Below are positions 45,922 through 54,733 of a DNA stretch of 64,000 nucleotides, in pieces (positions within the stretch are counted from its first letter, which is position 1; the number at the start of each line of letters is the position of its first letter). The DNA comes from Peptoniphilus vaginalis. GTDB lineage: Bacteria > Bacillota > Clostridia > Tissierellales > Peptoniphilaceae. Both the position numbers and the translations under genes were made by a program. The notes under the pieces were generated by a model. That model ran no database searches and was not told where the DNA came from. It saw only the letters and a list, made by a program, of their open reading frames with translations. Location of the stretch: assembly GCF_900176605.1 (NCBI RefSeq), contig NZ_FXLP01000005.1:124001-188000 (forward strand). The letters are read 5' to 3'.

Positions 45922-46539
45922 ATGAAAAATATTTCAAAAAATTTAGTAGTTGCAGGCTTAGGCCTTGCAATAATAGCAAGTGGTTCTGTTTTTGCAGAAG
46001 GTAGCAAGACATTAAATGATAATAATAGTTTATTTGGTGGAAATCTTGTAAAAGAAGCTTCAGTAAGAGCTAACGATTTAAATTATCAAAAGCTTCCTGA
46101 AGGTGAATATAAAGTTAATATGAAAGTTATGAATGCAAATCCTAATAAAAAAGATCATGAATCTATGATGAATGGAGCTGTTATTGCAGAAAAAACAAAA
46201 GTAATAGTAGATAGTGCTGGAAATTATTATTTAGATATAACTTTGCAACCCATTTTAGTAGAATATAATAACGAAAAAGTTATAGGCTATTTAGATTGGT
46301 TAAAATACTATGATGATGAAGAAAACGAGCAACCATCTACTGTATTATCTTGGCAATCTGACTTAAAAGGAAATAAACATCCTAAAGAAATCAAATTCCC
46401 AATATCTAAACCATCTGAAATTGTGCAAAAAGAATATGTTGAGGTATACTCAAAGGCCATGGCTGAAAAAGCTATGAAAGGAGCTCAAGTTGCATGTCCT
46501 ACTATAGACTGGTCAAATTTTAGCAGGATATCAAGATAG
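45922..46539 (+). CDS. Small secreted single NEAT-like protein
   Basis: 205 residues: signal peptide (about 1-25), an Asn-rich short spacer and one NEAT-like domain (about 50-200) with GEYKVNMKVMN, ESMMNGAVIAEKTKV and the final VEVYSKAMAEKAMKGAQVACPTIDW. It is closest to NEAT-like 1 of the 881-residue protein 15 bases upstream, so it may be a released duplicate of that domain. With AGAGGAG in front and no anchor, it would act as a diffusible hemophore. Confidence 0.78.
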   Translation: MKNISKNLVVAGLGLAIIASGSVFAEGSKTLNDNNSLFGGNLVKEASVRANDLNYQKLPEGEYKVNMKVMNANPNKKDHESMMNGAVIAEKTKVIVDSAGNYYLDITLQPILVEYNNEKVIGYLDWLKYYDDEENEQPSTVLSWQSDLKGNKHPKEIKFPISKPSEIVQKEYVEVYSKAMAEKAMKGAQVACPTIDWSNFSRISR

Positions 46540-46558
46540 TTTTAAATAATATGAAATG

Positions 46559-46606
46559 TGCAATTCATATTATAGGTGTTTATAAATTTCTATAGTATGA
46601 ATTGCA
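46559..46606. terminator. 17-bp inverted repeat between NEAT-like genes
   Basis: TGCAATTCATATTATAG (46559-46575) and CTATAGTATGAATTGCA (46590-46606) pair with one G-T, around a 14-base loop. There is no T-run. It may be a terminator or a leader structure for the gene at 46637. Confidence 0.6.
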
Positions 46607-46636
46607 TTAATATTACTTATTGTGAGGTCGGTTATT

Positions 46637-49600
46637 ATGAAAAAAAAACTATGTTATGTTCTATTACTTCTTTTTATATTATTTCCATTAAATATATTTG
46701 CCGAGAAGAGTATAGACATAAAAAATGTTGACGAAGTAAAACAATACTATATAAATTTAGTTCCTAAAATAGAAGGAATAAACAAGCAAGAATCTGAAAG
46801 TATAATAACAGAAATAAATAAATGTCAAACACCATCTTTAGTAAAAGGCTGTGTTGAAGATTATGTTTTCAAAGATATAGATAAAATAAAAGGATATGAG
46901 GTAGTAAAATCAAATAAAAAGTTTAGTGAGTGTAAAGAAATTTTTGATATATTAGAATATGCATTAACAGAAGATGTTAAAGCTGTTGAAGAAATGGAAA
47001 AAATGGACTTATTAACACTAGATTATGTTAATGGTAAGATAAAATTATTTAATCAAATATATAAAGAATTTGTTGAAAAATATAATAAATACAAAAAAGC
47101 TGGTTTAAATAATGCTCCACTTATAATAGATAATCTTAAAAATGGTGAATATGTAGTTGATTTAAGTATATATAATGATATTACAGGACAAATGCTTGGA
47201 AGAAGATTACCTGAACCTAAATTATCTATGATGGATGATGCAGTATACAAACTTGGGAAAATTGTTGTTAAAGATGGAAAAAAAGAATTAATAATAAAAA
47301 TGATTCCATTGCATCAAAAATTGAGTGGATTACATTTTAGTGGATATTTGTTAAACTTAAAAGTTAAAGATAAACACGAAAAATTCAATCCCGCAAGTGT
47401 CGACTCAAGATATGAGGATTATGAAGATTCTTTATTAAAAGAATTCAGAAAAGATGCTAATGAAAGGTATCCAAAAGTAATACGTTTACCATTAGATAAT
47501 ATGGAAACTAAAACATGGGAGATGTATAGAGATTTTAAAACTAAGAAAAATATAGAGAAATATAAAGAGTTATATAACAAAAAATACACTGATGCCAAGA
47601 GTATACAAGTAAGAGTCTTTGTCCCTATAATGGAACATATACAAAAAGATATGGGAGATCAATTCGCTAAACCCACAATTTTTACTAATAGTATAGAAAA
47701 ATATAATCCCGGTAATAGAGATACCCTAAAAAATAAGATTGCAACAGTGAATATAAATAAATATAAAGATAATTCTAATAAGGATAAAGTGGATGAATTA
47801 AAAAAAATATTGGAGAAAGCTAAAGTTGCAAGTGACAGTTTTATTCTTACTGATGAAGAAGTTCAAGAATATATAAATAAAATAGATAATTTAGTTAAAA
47901 CACTAGATGCAGACACGCAAGCACCACTAAAAAAAGAAGCTTTAACAAAAGAAATAGAAGAAGCTAAGAAAGTTGAACAAGGCAAGAAGACAGACGAAGC
48001 TTTTAATGCTCTTAAAGCCGCAATAAAATCTGCTGAAGAAGTTTTAAGTAGTGCAAGTGAACAAACTGCAATAGATGGTGCGGTAAATGAATTAAATAAA
48101 GCTATACAAACTTTTAACTCTAGTCAAGATAAGAAAGTAGAATTAAACAAAACAGCTCTTGACGCTAAGATAAAGGATGCAGACAAGATAAGCCAAGGTA
48201 AAAAAAGCGAAGATGCTTTTAAAACTTTAAAGGCTGCGATTGAAGCCGCTAAAAATATTTTAAACAGTGCTAATACTCAAGAGCAAATCAACGAAGCTTT
48301 AACTAATTTAAACAAAGCCATAGATGCTTTTAATAACAGTGCTGATGTAACTGTTACACCGGAAATAAGAGAAAAAGTTTATACTATACCTGTTAAGCTT
48401 ATGCACTTAGTTCAAAATAAGGAGTCTATGGGCAATAAAGCCCTAATTTCTCCCGCTAAGGTAAGCATAAAAGGCAATGATGTAAATATTGATTTAACTT
48501 TCAAAGGTATTGAAGTACCTTTGGGCACAAATAAATTCTACGGACATTTAACTAATTTATTTAGCTATAAGGACAATATCCTTAGTGAAGAGGCAATTGA
48601 GGCTGAAGTTTTAGAACGAGTGGAAGACAATGCCATGGACGGCTTTAAAACGAAATTCCCCAAGGTATTTAGAATTAAACTTACTAAGGATGCTTTTGAT
48701 AACTTAAAAGACAACACTCTTTATGTAAAAGTTTGGGTAGATGCTATGGACAGTATAGCAGGTCGTGGTCCTGGTTCTGGAGAACAAAATGCAAGAGTTG
48801 TATTTGACAAGAGCAAAATGACTGAAGATAAACCAGGCGGAGAAGTGCCAACACCTACTCCAAATGTACCGAATAGGGAGGCTGTTATAGATGCTTTGAG
48901 GAGATATTCTAATTTAGGTGGACCTCAATACACTTATCAAAGCAATATGAGATATGTAAATGCTTATAATTCTTTAATGGGCTTATTATCCAAATCGATA
49001 GTTACAGAAAGCGAACTTAAATCTGCTATTGATGAACTTAAATCTGCTGTAACTAGCCTTACTTTAGATACAAGTAAGCCAAATAATTCAGGCAATAACA
49101 ACCAAGGATGGGGCAATAACTCCGGATGGGGAAATAACAATTCTTCATGGGGAAGTTATGGCAATAACAACCAAGGCTGGAATAACAACTCATCATGGGG
49201 AGTTTACAACAACCAAAATAACAATAAAAATAATGGACCAGTAACAATCCAATATGAAGTGCCTGTTGAAGTTATTCACGCACATGAAAATAGGTATTCT
49301 ATGGCTAATGGGGCAATAAACCACACAGCAAGAGTAGAAGAAAGAAATGGACAGTTCAGGTATAGTGTACAATTTGGACCAATGCAAAGGGAATTTGCTG
49401 GCAAGACATTTATAGGCAACCTATATAACCTATTTATCTACGATGGAAGCAAGTATCAAGCAGAGCAATCATCTGGAAATGTATGGTCATGGGTTATGAA
49501 TGGCAAGTATGACAAGGTTAAAATCGCAGTTTGGGTTGATGCTATGGATGAAATAGCAGGCAAGGGACAAGGTGGAGGAGAGCAAGATGCAATCCTATCC

Positions 49601-50272
49601 TTTAACTGGAACAATGCAAGAGAAGTAGGAAGAGTTGGCGGAAACAACAACAACCAAAACCAACAAAATCAACAAAACCAAAATCAACAAAAGCAAGCAC
49701 CACAAGTAGTACAAAATAACAGCGCATCCAATAACTTTACAGACACAAGTGGACACTGGGCTAAGACAGCTATTGATTACGTTGTAAGCAAGGGATACTT
49801 TGCAGGTCTAAGCAATACTGAGTTTGGACCAAACAAGTCCATAACAAGAGGACAATTTGTAAGTGTTCTAGGAAGAATGTTGAAGGTCAATGTAAATGAC
49901 TACAAGGATCAAAACTTTAAAGATGTTAAGTCAGGAATGTATTACAGTCCATACATCACATGGGCAAACAAAGTTGGAATAGTATCAGGAGTAGGTCAAG
50001 GAAACTTTGCACCTGATAAAGAACTAACAAGAGAAGAAATGGCTGTAATGATGACTAAGTTCTTAAAGGTATCAGGCAAGAATCTCAATGCCAAGGGTAA
50101 TACTAATGGCTTCAAAGATGAAGAAAAGATTCAAAGCTGGGCTAAGGATTCTGTAAAAGAAATGGCAAGACTTGGTATAGTAAGTGGTATGGGCGATGGA
50201 AGCTTCGCACCAAAATCTCAATTTACAAGAGCACAAGTTGCACAAGTTCTTTACAATATTGATCACAATTAA
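46637..50272 (+). CDS. SLH-anchored multi-NEAT-like heme receptor (1211 residues)
   Basis: The start is the ATG at 46637 with GAGGT upstream; a GTG at 46622 would add five residues and displace the signal peptide. Order: signal peptide (1-22); helical region (about 25-155); NEAT-like 1 (about 160-360, LSMMDDAV and VRVFVPIMEHI); two FIVAR repeats (about 435-500 and 503-568); NEAT-like 2 (about 575-730, SMGNKAL and VKVWVDAMDSI). Then a FIVAR-like segment (about 750-810), an Asn/Trp/Gly linker, NEAT-like 3 (about 875-1000, SMANGAI and VAVWVDAMDEI), a Gln/Asn tract and three SLH repeats (about 1032-1209). It is a paralogue of the 39072 gene, sharing an almost identical C-terminal third but different N-terminal modules. 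Confidence 0.88.
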   Translation: MKKKLCYVLLLLFILFPLNIFAEKSIDIKNVDEVKQYYINLVPKIEGINKQESESIITEINKCQTPSLVKGCVEDYVFKDIDKIKGYEVVKSNKKFSECKEIFDILEYALTEDVKAVEEMEKMDLLTLDYVNGKIKLFNQIYKEFVEKYNKYKKAGLNNAPLIIDNLKNGEYVVDLSIYNDITGQMLGRRLPEPKLSMMDDAVYKLGKIVVKDGKKELIIKMIPLHQKLSGLHFSGYLLNLKVKDKHEKFNPASVDSRYEDYEDSLLKEFRKDANERYPKVIRLPLDNMETKTWEMYRDFKTKKNIEKYKELYNKKYTDAKSIQVRVFVPIMEHIQKDMGDQFAKPTIFTNSIEKYNPGNRDTLKNKIATVNINKYKDNSNKDKVDELKKILEKAKVASDSFILTDEEVQEYINKIDNLVKTLDADTQAPLKKEALTKEIEEAKKVEQGKKTDEAFNALKAAIKSAEEVLSSASEQTAIDGAVNELNKAIQTFNSSQDKKVELNKTALDAKIKDADKISQGKKSEDAFKTLKAAIEAAKNILNSANTQEQINEALTNLNKAIDAFNNSADVTVTPEIREKVYTIPVKLMHLVQNKESMGNKALISPAKVSIKGNDVNIDLTFKGIEVPLGTNKFYGHLTNLFSYKDNILSEEAIEAEVLERVEDNAMDGFKTKFPKVFRIKLTKDAFDNLKDNTLYVKVWVDAMDSIAGRGPGSGEQNARVVFDKSKMTEDKPGGEVPTPTPNVPNREAVIDALRRYSNLGGPQYTYQSNMRYVNAYNSLMGLLSKSIVTESELKSAIDELKSAVTSLTLDTSKPNNSGNNNQGWGNNSGWGNNNSSWGSYGNNNQGWNNNSSWGVYNNQNNNKNNGPVTIQYEVPVEVIHAHENRYSMANGAINHTARVEERNGQFRYSVQFGPMQREFAGKTFIGNLYNLFIYDGSKYQAEQSSGNVWSWVMNGKYDKVKIAVWVDAMDEIAGKGQGGGEQDAILSFNWNNAREVGRVGGNNNNQNQQNQQNQNQQKQAPQVVQNNSASNNFTDTSGHWAKTAIDYVVSKGYFAGLSNTEFGPNKSITRGQFVSVLGRMLKVNVNDYKDQNFKDVKSGMYYSPYITWANKVGIVSGVGQGNFAPDKELTREEMAVMMTKFLKVSGKNLNAKGNTNGFKDEEKIQSWAKDSVKEMARLGIVSGMGDGSFAPKSQFTRAQVAQVLYNIDHN
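49091..50272 (+). repeat. Long direct repeat, copy B (linker-NEAT3-SLH segment)
   Basis: Second copy, in the 1211-residue paralogue. The two copies are in direct orientation about 7.2 kb apart, so recombination between them would delete the intervening NEAT-like genes and fuse the two receptors. Confidence 0.85.
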
Positions 50273-50284
50273 GTTTAATAATTT

Positions 50285-50313
50285 AAAGGGACTTTTAAAT
50301 TAAGAGTCCCTTT
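50285..50313 (+). terminator. Short hairpin between the SLH gene and the last NEAT-like gene
   Basis: AAAGGGACT and AGTCCCTTT form a perfect 9-bp stem with an 11-base loop. No T-run follows, so partial readthrough is likely. Confidence 0.65.
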
Positions 50314-50333
50314 AGATAAAAATGAGGTGTAAT

Positions 50334-51206
50334 ATGAAAAAAATTATTTTATCATTATTGTTAGTTTTAGTTTTATTACCTAATGCTATTTTTGCTGCAA
50401 GTTCTTATGAAGTACCAGTAAAGTTAGTTAAGTATGGTGAACCAGACAAGGATTCTATGGGTAATCCTTCTTTAAAACAAGTTGCCCAAGTTGAAGAAAA
50501 GGATGGTAAATTTATTTACAATATTTTTCTAAAGAAGATGGAATTTATGAATATGGAAGGTGAACTTACAAATTTATTTATCTATGATGGCGATAAGGAC
50601 TCTAAGAGGGTTGAAACTAAGCAAAGCCCTATTAATGGTGAATACACAAAGAAGCACGAGTTTGTAAGAACTAATCCAAAGGAAGATAAAATTCTTGTTG
50701 CTGTATGGGTTGATGCTATGGATGCTATTGCTGGCGGTGGAAAGGGTTCAGGAGAACAAAAGGCTTACCTAAAGTTTGACTGGGCTAATGCAAAGGCCAT
50801 GGAAGCTAAGGATTCTAAACCTGCAAGCAAGAAGGATGTAAAGGCTGAAAAATCTTCAGCTCAGTCTGATATTAAAATTTTTGTGTCAGACAAGGAAATC
50901 AAACCAGAGACTCCAGCTTACATTGAAAATGGAAGGACAATGGTTCCTCTAAGATTTATCTCTGAAGCTCTTGGTGAAAAAGTTGATTGGAAGGCTGATA
51001 CAAAAACTGTTATCATTGGTGATAACAAAGCAAGTCTTGTAATTGGTGAAAAAGAAATTGAAGCTAATGGAAAGAAAATTGCAATTGATTCACCAGCAGT
51101 GATTAAGGATGCAAGAACTTTTGTACCCCTAAGAGCAATTTCAGAAATCTTAGGTGCTAAAGTAGATTGGGATGCTTCAACAAGAAGTGTAAAGATAAGT
51201 AAATAA
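50334..51206 (+). CDS. NEAT-like protein with copper-amine-oxidase-like wall modules
   Basis: 290 residues from the ATG at 50334, which has GAGGTG upstream; an upstream ATG at 50322 overlaps that ribosome site. Signal peptide (about 1-21), one NEAT-like domain (about 22-150: KDSMGNPSLKQVAQV and VAVWVDAMDAIAG), a Lys/Ala-rich linker, then two copper-amine-oxidase N-terminal-like repeats (about 175-290: GRTMVPLRFISEALG and ARTFVPLRAISEILG). These modules also occur in the amidase at 5571 and the glycosidase at 60255, suggesting an alternative wall tether to SLH. Confidence 0.87.
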   Translation: MKKIILSLLLVLVLLPNAIFAASSYEVPVKLVKYGEPDKDSMGNPSLKQVAQVEEKDGKFIYNIFLKKMEFMNMEGELTNLFIYDGDKDSKRVETKQSPINGEYTKKHEFVRTNPKEDKILVAVWVDAMDAIAGGGKGSGEQKAYLKFDWANAKAMEAKDSKPASKKDVKAEKSSAQSDIKIFVSDKEIKPETPAYIENGRTMVPLRFISEALGEKVDWKADTKTVIIGDNKASLVIGEKEIEANGKKIAIDSPAVIKDARTFVPLRAISEILGAKVDWDASTRSVKISK

Positions 51207-51213
51207 TTTTTAT

Positions 51214-51249
51214 AAATCTCTCATAATAATTTTTATGAGGGATTTTTTT
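51214..51249 (+). terminator. Intrinsic terminator closing the heme region
   Basis: AAATCTCTCATAA and TTATGAGGGATTT form a 13-bp stem with one wobble and a run of seven T. The following 240 bases up to the regulator gene are AT-rich with a TTGACA at 51414. Confidence 0.88.
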
Positions 51250-51489
51250 GTTTTTTGAGAAGCCTTTTATCTGTGAATTAAAAATTTTTATTTTATATGC
51301 TTGAAATATTTGATTTGAGGAATTAAAAAATTTTAATTTTATAAAATACGAGTCTTATTTGCTAAGCTATTCTCTTGTAAATATTTGTATGAGTCCCACT
51401 TATGCAAAAGATGTTGACAAATGTTTTATTATTACATAACCTAAATATATAAAATTAAATTGTGACTCGCACACACTTGGAGGTAAGAA

Positions 51490-51768
51490 TTGAAGAAGAA
51501 AATAGACAAGTTTGAAAACACAACTGAGCTTTTAAAGGCTATGGCTCATCCAGTTAGACTTAAGATTTTAAAAAATTTAATTGACAATGGACCAACTAAG
51601 GTTGGATCTATGCAAGAAATCTTTCAAATCCAACAACCCGTTGTTTCAGCTCACCTAGGCAAGCTTAGGAGAGCTGGAATTTTAGTATCAAATAGAAGGG
51701 GAACAGAAATCTATTACAAGGTGGAAAGTGAATTTATTTTACGACTTGCTAAAGTTCTCTTCGATTAG
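51490..51768 (+). CDS. ArsR-family winged-helix regulator
   Basis: 92 residues, TTG start with GGAGGT upstream. The ArsR fold is indicated by LLKAMAHPVRLKILKNLI and the recognition helix QQPVVSAHLGKLRRAGILVSNRRGTEIYYKV. The metal site ELCVCDL is replaced by SMQEIFQI, and no cysteine is present, so it is unlikely to sense metals in the classical way. It is followed 17 bases later by the helicase gene. Whether it controls the heme region on its left is untested. Confidence 0.87.
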   Translation: MKKKIDKFENTTELLKAMAHPVRLKILKNLIDNGPTKVGSMQEIFQIQQPVVSAHLGKLRRAGILVSNRRGTEIYYKVESEFILRLAKVLFD

Positions 51769-51785
51769 TAAGGAAGGCTACAATT

Positions 51786-54713
51786 ATGGAACTAAGTGAA
51801 GTTCAAAAAAAAGCAGTTTACACTCTTGACAAAGATATATCCTTAATGGCAGGAGCTGGCACTGGTAAGACTAGGGTCCTCACTAGCAGGTTTATAAATA
51901 TTGTAAAAAATAATATAAATCCTAAGCAAATCTTGGCGATAACTTTTACAAAAAAAGCTGCTCAGGAAATGCTGGGGAGAATATCAAAAGAACTTGTTCT
52001 CAACAATATTGACTTCGAAGAAAGGGATCTCAATGTGATGACAATTCACTCCTTTGCTCTTGAAATTGTTGAGAATTATTCTTTTATTCTTGGAATAAAT
52101 CCACGCTTTAAAATTTTAGATGACATAGAATCAGACTTCCTCCTAGAGGAAGCTGTTAAAGAATGCTTAAATAATTTCGAAGATGAAAGATTTAAAAATT
52201 ATCTTTTGGCTTTCAAGTCCTCTCCCTTTGAAGAAAAAAATATTTTTATAAGTCTTTATAGGGATTTTAAAAATAACAACTTGGATTTTGATGATATTTT
52301 AAATAAGTCCTTAAATTTTACTGGGACAGAAAAAAGTTTTGATGACTTGCTTGTACTTTTAGATGAATTCAGAAACCTAAGTGGAAATAAATTTAAGACC
52401 TTTTACGATAATAAGATCGATGAAATAAAATCTTTAAAGACCTTTGACAGTGAAATTTTAAATGAAATAGAAGATAATCTTGGCACATCTACAAAACACA
52501 ATGACAAGCTTATAGAAATCAAAGACCTTATCCAAGAATTGAAGAAGGACTTGGAAGATAAGAACAAGGACTATTATGAGGTCATAATAGAAATATTAAA
52601 GGAGATTGACAAGAATTATAAGGATTCTAAGGAGGCTTTAAAGGGGCTTGATTACGAAGATATAATTTCTTATGCAGAGCTTCTTTTAAGAAATCCTCTT
52701 GTCAAGTCTGAACTTGTGTCTAGGTACTTTTACATACTTGTTGACGAATACCAGGACACAAACGAAATTCAAAATGAAATCATTAGGGCCTTTTCTTCTT
52801 CAAATATTTTTATAGTTGGTGACCCCAAGCAGTCCATCTATGCCTTTAGGGGAACAGACCTTTCATCTTATTTTTCTTTTTCTGGGGATATAGAAGACAG
52901 GGGAGTTTCCCTCTTAATGAACAAGAATTATAGGTCTGATGGTCAAATAATAAATTTTATAAATGAAAAATTTAAGGACTTAATTGACCCTTATGAAGAA
53001 ATGGAATTTTCTTATAGGGAGGGTGGGGGAGTCTACCTCTATAATTCTCCTGAAATTTCTGAAATAGCAGATCTAGCAGAAGATTTATTAAAAAAATATG
53101 AGCCAAAGGATATTGCAATCCTATCAAGGTCCAACTCCCAAATTGATGAGATTGGTCAAGTCTTATCTGCAAGGGGAATTAAGTATAAGAAGGGCGAGAG
53201 AGGACTTGATGAAATTGAAATTTTGCGACTTATTAAAAACATTCTCTCTGCAATTTACAGTCCAAAGGAATTTTTAGAATTTTTATCACTCTTTAACTCA
53301 AAGCTTTTGAACTTTGAATTCAAAGATTTGGTGACAATATTAAATGAGGGAATTAATAACTCAGAAGACTTATTAAACTACAAATCATCTCAAGAAAACA
53401 TAAAAAACTTTTTGAACTTTTTAGGGGAGATAAGAGAAAAGTCATCTTACCTAATGATAGATGAAGTTCTTGATGAGTTGATGGATTATTTTTATAAGCT
53501 TGGAACTTTAAGAGGAAGTGACTGGGAATATATTTATAGGTTCAAGGAAGAAGCAAGGGACTTTGTAGAAAATTATTCCAATGACTTTAGGGCCTTTGAA
53601 AGGCAAATTTTTTCAATGACCTTTGAAGACCTTGAAGATGGGATTAATCTTCTTACCATTCACAAGTCCAAGGGTCTAGAGTTTGATGGCCTAATAATTT
53701 CTCACATGGACAAGGGTAAGAAGCTTTCTAGTAACAATAGGATAATAGTGGATAGGGACTTGGGACTTGGAATAAATTCAGACCTTTCTAATTATTCTCA
53801 CAGGGAAATTGCAAATAAACTAAGGGCAATTGATGAGGAAGAAGAGATTAGGGTTCTCTATGTAGCTATGACTAGGGCAAAAAAAGAATTAGTTTTATTT
53901 GGGGATCATGAAAATGCAAGGGCAGGTTCTTACTTTTCTCTCTTGGGTGATCTTAATAATCTAAGAGAATATAAACTTTCTAATGTAGAAGAAAGGCGAG
54001 TAGAAGAAAAGTTTCTTCCACTTGATATAGATATAAAATTTGAAAATAGGATAAGAGAATATTACACAGTCACAGATTTTATAAACTTCGTGAGAAGTAG
54101 GAAAGACTTTTTCTACAAGTACTTCTTGGGAATAGACAGGTACACCAAGGGTCAAGGCACAGATCAAGTAATGGACCCCAAGACTCTTGGTAATATTGTT
54201 CATATGTTTGCCTATAGGCATGGGAAAAATGATTTAAAGAGTGAGAACATAGATGAGCTTATAAAAGACATATTTGTATATTATGAAGAAGAATTAAATG
54301 AAGATAAACTAAGTCTTTCAAAACAATTAATTTCTAACTACCTAGAAATGGAAGAAGAATGTATAATAGATAAAGAGCTTTTATTTTACTATGACTTAAA
54401 AGGTTTTCTTGTAAAGGGTTATATGGATCAAGTTATAAATATAAGTGGCGATTATTATATCATTGATTTAAAGACCAGCAAGGGTAGTGTAGAAGATTTA
54501 AAAAAGACCTACGAGAAGCAACTAATACTTTATTCAGCAATCTATGAGAACCTATATAAAGTTAAGATAAGGGCAGCATATATATTTGACCTAAGGGGTA
54601 AAAATAAAATAGTTGTAGAGACAAGCGATGAAAAATATAAAAAAGTAATGGATGAATTCTTAAGTTACATTAAGTTTATAAGGTCTCACAAGCTATTAAG
54701 GGATTATTTATAA
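51786..54713 (+). CDS. UvrD-like helicase with C-terminal nuclease domain (AddA-like)
   Basis: 975 residues. Superfamily 1A helicase motifs: AGAGTGKTRVLTSRF (Walker A, residues 17-31), TFTKKAAQEM, VDEYQDTNEIQ (motif II), GDPKQSIYAFRG (III), TIHKSKGLEFDGL and VAMTRAKKEL (V/VI). The C-terminal PD-(D/E)xK-type domain has MDQVINISGDYYIIDLKTSKG. This is the AddA/RecB-like arrangement for double-strand break processing, though shorter than typical AddA (about 1200). No addB lies beside it here, so it may be a stand-alone helicase-nuclease. Confidence 0.85.
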   Translation: MELSEVQKKAVYTLDKDISLMAGAGTGKTRVLTSRFINIVKNNINPKQILAITFTKKAAQEMLGRISKELVLNNIDFEERDLNVMTIHSFALEIVENYSFILGINPRFKILDDIESDFLLEEAVKECLNNFEDERFKNYLLAFKSSPFEEKNIFISLYRDFKNNNLDFDDILNKSLNFTGTEKSFDDLLVLLDEFRNLSGNKFKTFYDNKIDEIKSLKTFDSEILNEIEDNLGTSTKHNDKLIEIKDLIQELKKDLEDKNKDYYEVIIEILKEIDKNYKDSKEALKGLDYEDIISYAELLLRNPLVKSELVSRYFYILVDEYQDTNEIQNEIIRAFSSSNIFIVGDPKQSIYAFRGTDLSSYFSFSGDIEDRGVSLLMNKNYRSDGQIINFINEKFKDLIDPYEEMEFSYREGGGVYLYNSPEISEIADLAEDLLKKYEPKDIAILSRSNSQIDEIGQVLSARGIKYKKGERGLDEIEILRLIKNILSAIYSPKEFLEFLSLFNSKLLNFEFKDLVTILNEGINNSEDLLNYKSSQENIKNFLNFLGEIREKSSYLMIDEVLDELMDYFYKLGTLRGSDWEYIYRFKEEARDFVENYSNDFRAFERQIFSMTFEDLEDGINLLTIHKSKGLEFDGLIISHMDKGKKLSSNNRIIVDRDLGLGINSDLSNYSHREIANKLRAIDEEEEIRVLYVAMTRAKKELVLFGDHENARAGSYFSLLGDLNNLREYKLSNVEERRVEEKFLPLDIDIKFENRIREYYTVTDFINFVRSRKDFFYKYFLGIDRYTKGQGTDQVMDPKTLGNIVHMFAYRHGKNDLKSENIDELIKDIFVYYEEELNEDKLSLSKQLISNYLEMEEECIIDKELLFYYDLKGFLVKGYMDQVINISGDYYIIDLKTSKGSVEDLKKTYEKQLILYSAIYENLYKVKIRAAYIFDLRGKNKIVVETSDEKYKKVMDEFLSYIKFIRSHKLLRDYL

Positions 54714-54733
54714 TTTTATTTTAAGGAGGAAAT

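Noticed and set aside
41841-50272. Composite transposon or insertion sequence explaining the long repeats
   Set aside because: There is no transposase, no terminal inverted repeats and the repeats are in-frame coding modules.
51461-51473. TGTG-N5-CACA as the ArsR operator
   Set aside because: The arms are too short, and it lies in the probable leader just before the ribosome site; chance is likely.
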